From positions 248,001 to 312,000 of the forward strand of contig JAQTLL010000003.1 of assembly GCA_028714915.1 (NCBI GenBank): a stretch of DNA of 64,000 bases. Direction: 5' to 3'. The notes beneath the pieces are model-generated. The model worked only from the letters and a program-made list of their open reading frames with translations. It was not told the origin of the DNA and did no database searches. Source of the stretch: Sulfuricurvum sp. (GTDB lineage: Bacteria > Campylobacterota > Campylobacteria > Campylobacterales > Sulfurimonadaceae). Positions within the stretch are counted from its first letter, which is position 1. Each line of letters begins with the position of its first letter. Below are positions 63,082 to 64,000 of the stretch, one piece after another. The translations under genes and the position numbers were made by a program.

Positions 63082-64000
63082 CTAATGCAAAAAGTGGCGA
63101 GTTCCGGTGAAGTATAACGACATACCGTGTTCATCTGCCGCCGCAATGACTTCCTCGTCACGTACTGAACCGCCCGGCTGAATAACCGTTTTAACTCCCG
63201 CTCCTGCCGCTGCATCGATCGAATCACGAAACGGAAAGAATGCTTCAGATGCCAATGCCGAACCGCTCACATCCAGACCCATCTCTTCTGCTTTACGCAA
63301 TGCACAACGTGCCGCATCAACGCGTGACGTCATCCCCATACCGACTGCTACCATAGCTGAGTCTTTCACGTACACGACACAGTTTGATTTGGTCAATGAT
63401 GCCACTTTATAAGCAATTTCAGCATCTTTTAGCTCACTTGCACTCGCCGTGTGCTTCGTCACTAATTTAGCATTTTTAACCTCATCATCACCTACTCGAT
63501 CTGCGTCTTGAAACACAAATCCACCATCAATATGCTTAAAATCAATAATATCGCGACTTAGCACGATACGATCACTTCCATACTCAAAAAGCTTGAGACG
63601 CTTTTTGGATTCAAATACGGCAAGAGCTTCCTCATCAATGCGCCCTGCAATAATAACCTCTAAAAACATCTCATTCATCTTCATGGCCAGATCTTTGGTC
63701 ACAACACCATTCACGGCAACCACACCGCCGAATGCTGAAATCGGATCACATTTAAGAGCTTCTGTATACGCATCCATCAAGTTGTCACGAATCGCAAATC
63801 CACACGGATTGCCATGTTTGGCAATACAAATCGCACTTTCATCTCCAAATGCTGCTGCAATTTTTACCGCACCGCTAATGTCGGTAAGATTGTTAAAGCT
63901 GGCTTCTCCTTTGAGGGTTTTAAAGTTTTTACTAAAGAAGGTGTCAAACTCATACAATCCCCCTTTTTGATGAGGGTTTTCACCGTAACGGGTATTCATT
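63082..64000 (-). CDS. purH: bifunctional AICAR transformylase/IMP cyclohydrolase, C-terminal part
   Basis: Last two steps of IMP synthesis. The window holds about 305 residues of the C-terminal transformylase: [16 protein letters not shown] (start of the domain), [72 protein letters not shown], and [19 protein letters not shown] with [13 protein letters not shown]. The MGS-like cyclohydrolase part lies beyond base 64000. The frame remains open to the edge. Confidence 0.96.
   Translation of the reverse strand, partial: MNTRYGENPHQKGGLYEFDTFFSKNFKTLKGEASFNNLTDISGAVKIAAAFGDESAICIAKHGNPCGFAIRDNLMDAYTEALKCDPISAFGGVVAVNGVVTKDLAMKMNEMFLEVIIAGRIDEEALAVFESKKRLKLFEYGSDRIVLSRDIIDFKHIDGGFVFQDADRVGDDEVKNAKLVTKHTASASELKDAEIAYKVASLTKSNCVVYVKDSAMVAVGMGMTSRVDAARCALRKAEEMGLDVSGSALASEAFFPFRDSIDAAAGAGVKTVIQPGGSVRDEEVIAAADEHGMSLYFTGTRHFLH

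Overview
This 64 kb window is a chromosomal segment of a member of the Campylobacterota (Epsilonproteobacteria), most likely a free-living relative of Sulfuricurvum or Sulfurimonas. The basis is gene order: rplU-rpmA-obg-proB, flaG/fliS, rplI-era-csd6, the block amidase-nmo-tyrS-spoT-rpoZ-pyrH (the order I recall for Campylobacter jejuni Cj1269c-Cj1274c), and a cbpA-hspR heat-shock operon behind a HAIR-type operator. Promoters of the TTTTGCTAnAAT type and moderate AT-richness agree. The genus is an inference from recall; no search was run.

Layout. 1-2470 (minus): 5'-truncated-by-window proB, obg, rpmA, rplU. 2781-3185: small periplasmic c-type cytochrome-like protein. 3374-9551 (plus): a MarR regulator with a palindromic operator and a complete HAE1-type RND tripartite pump (adaptor, permease, outer-membrane factor). 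9564-12234: an AT-rich accessory island holding a DUF262-HNH nuclease-like gene overlapping an EcoRI-family adenine methyltransferase gene, a divergent 61-codon HTH protein, twin palindromic operator-like sites between them, and a nested inverted-repeat structure at the far edge. 12273-16253: ridA, a periplasmic thioredoxin-fold protein, dapE, a PAS protein, an MFS transporter. 16364-17420: flaG, fliS and a FliT-position small protein, without fliD. 17496-19465: argG and an FTR-rhodanese fusion.

19562-32687 is one tightly packed plus-strand run: rplI, era (no hslVU between them), two peptidoglycan-trimming peptidases of the Csd6 and Csd4 types, then an MSHA-type pilus assembly/secretion set (MshI, J, K, L, M, N, one extra gene, E, G) without any pilin or prepilin peptidase. 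A bidirectional terminator separates it from a UvrD-like helicase. 34864-38868: valS, YceI, pyrF. 38951-40128: tRNA-Ser(GCU), tRNA-Gly(UCC), a YfaZ-like outer-membrane protein and a decayed 3' copy of the tRNA-Gly, looking like the scar of an integrated element. 40200-48101 (minus): DUF6629 membrane protein, amidase, nmo, tyrS, spoT, rpoZ, pyrH. 48195-54246: a protein of unknown function coupled to an unusual cytoplasmic trypsin-like protease with zinc ribbon and chaperone-like tail, DUF502, oligopeptidase, exported endonuclease/phosphatase-like protein. 54233-56176 (minus): ung, hspR, cbpA. 56347-62995 (plus): an HME-like RND pump with two tandem TolC-family genes that share a nearly identical 105-bp tract. 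63082-64000: 3' part of purH.

The best candidates for an undescribed system are the methyltransferase/DUF262-HNH/HTH module, the trypsin-zinc ribbon-chaperone-like protein with its unknown partner, and the peptidoglycan-peptidase plus pilin-less MSHA operon.
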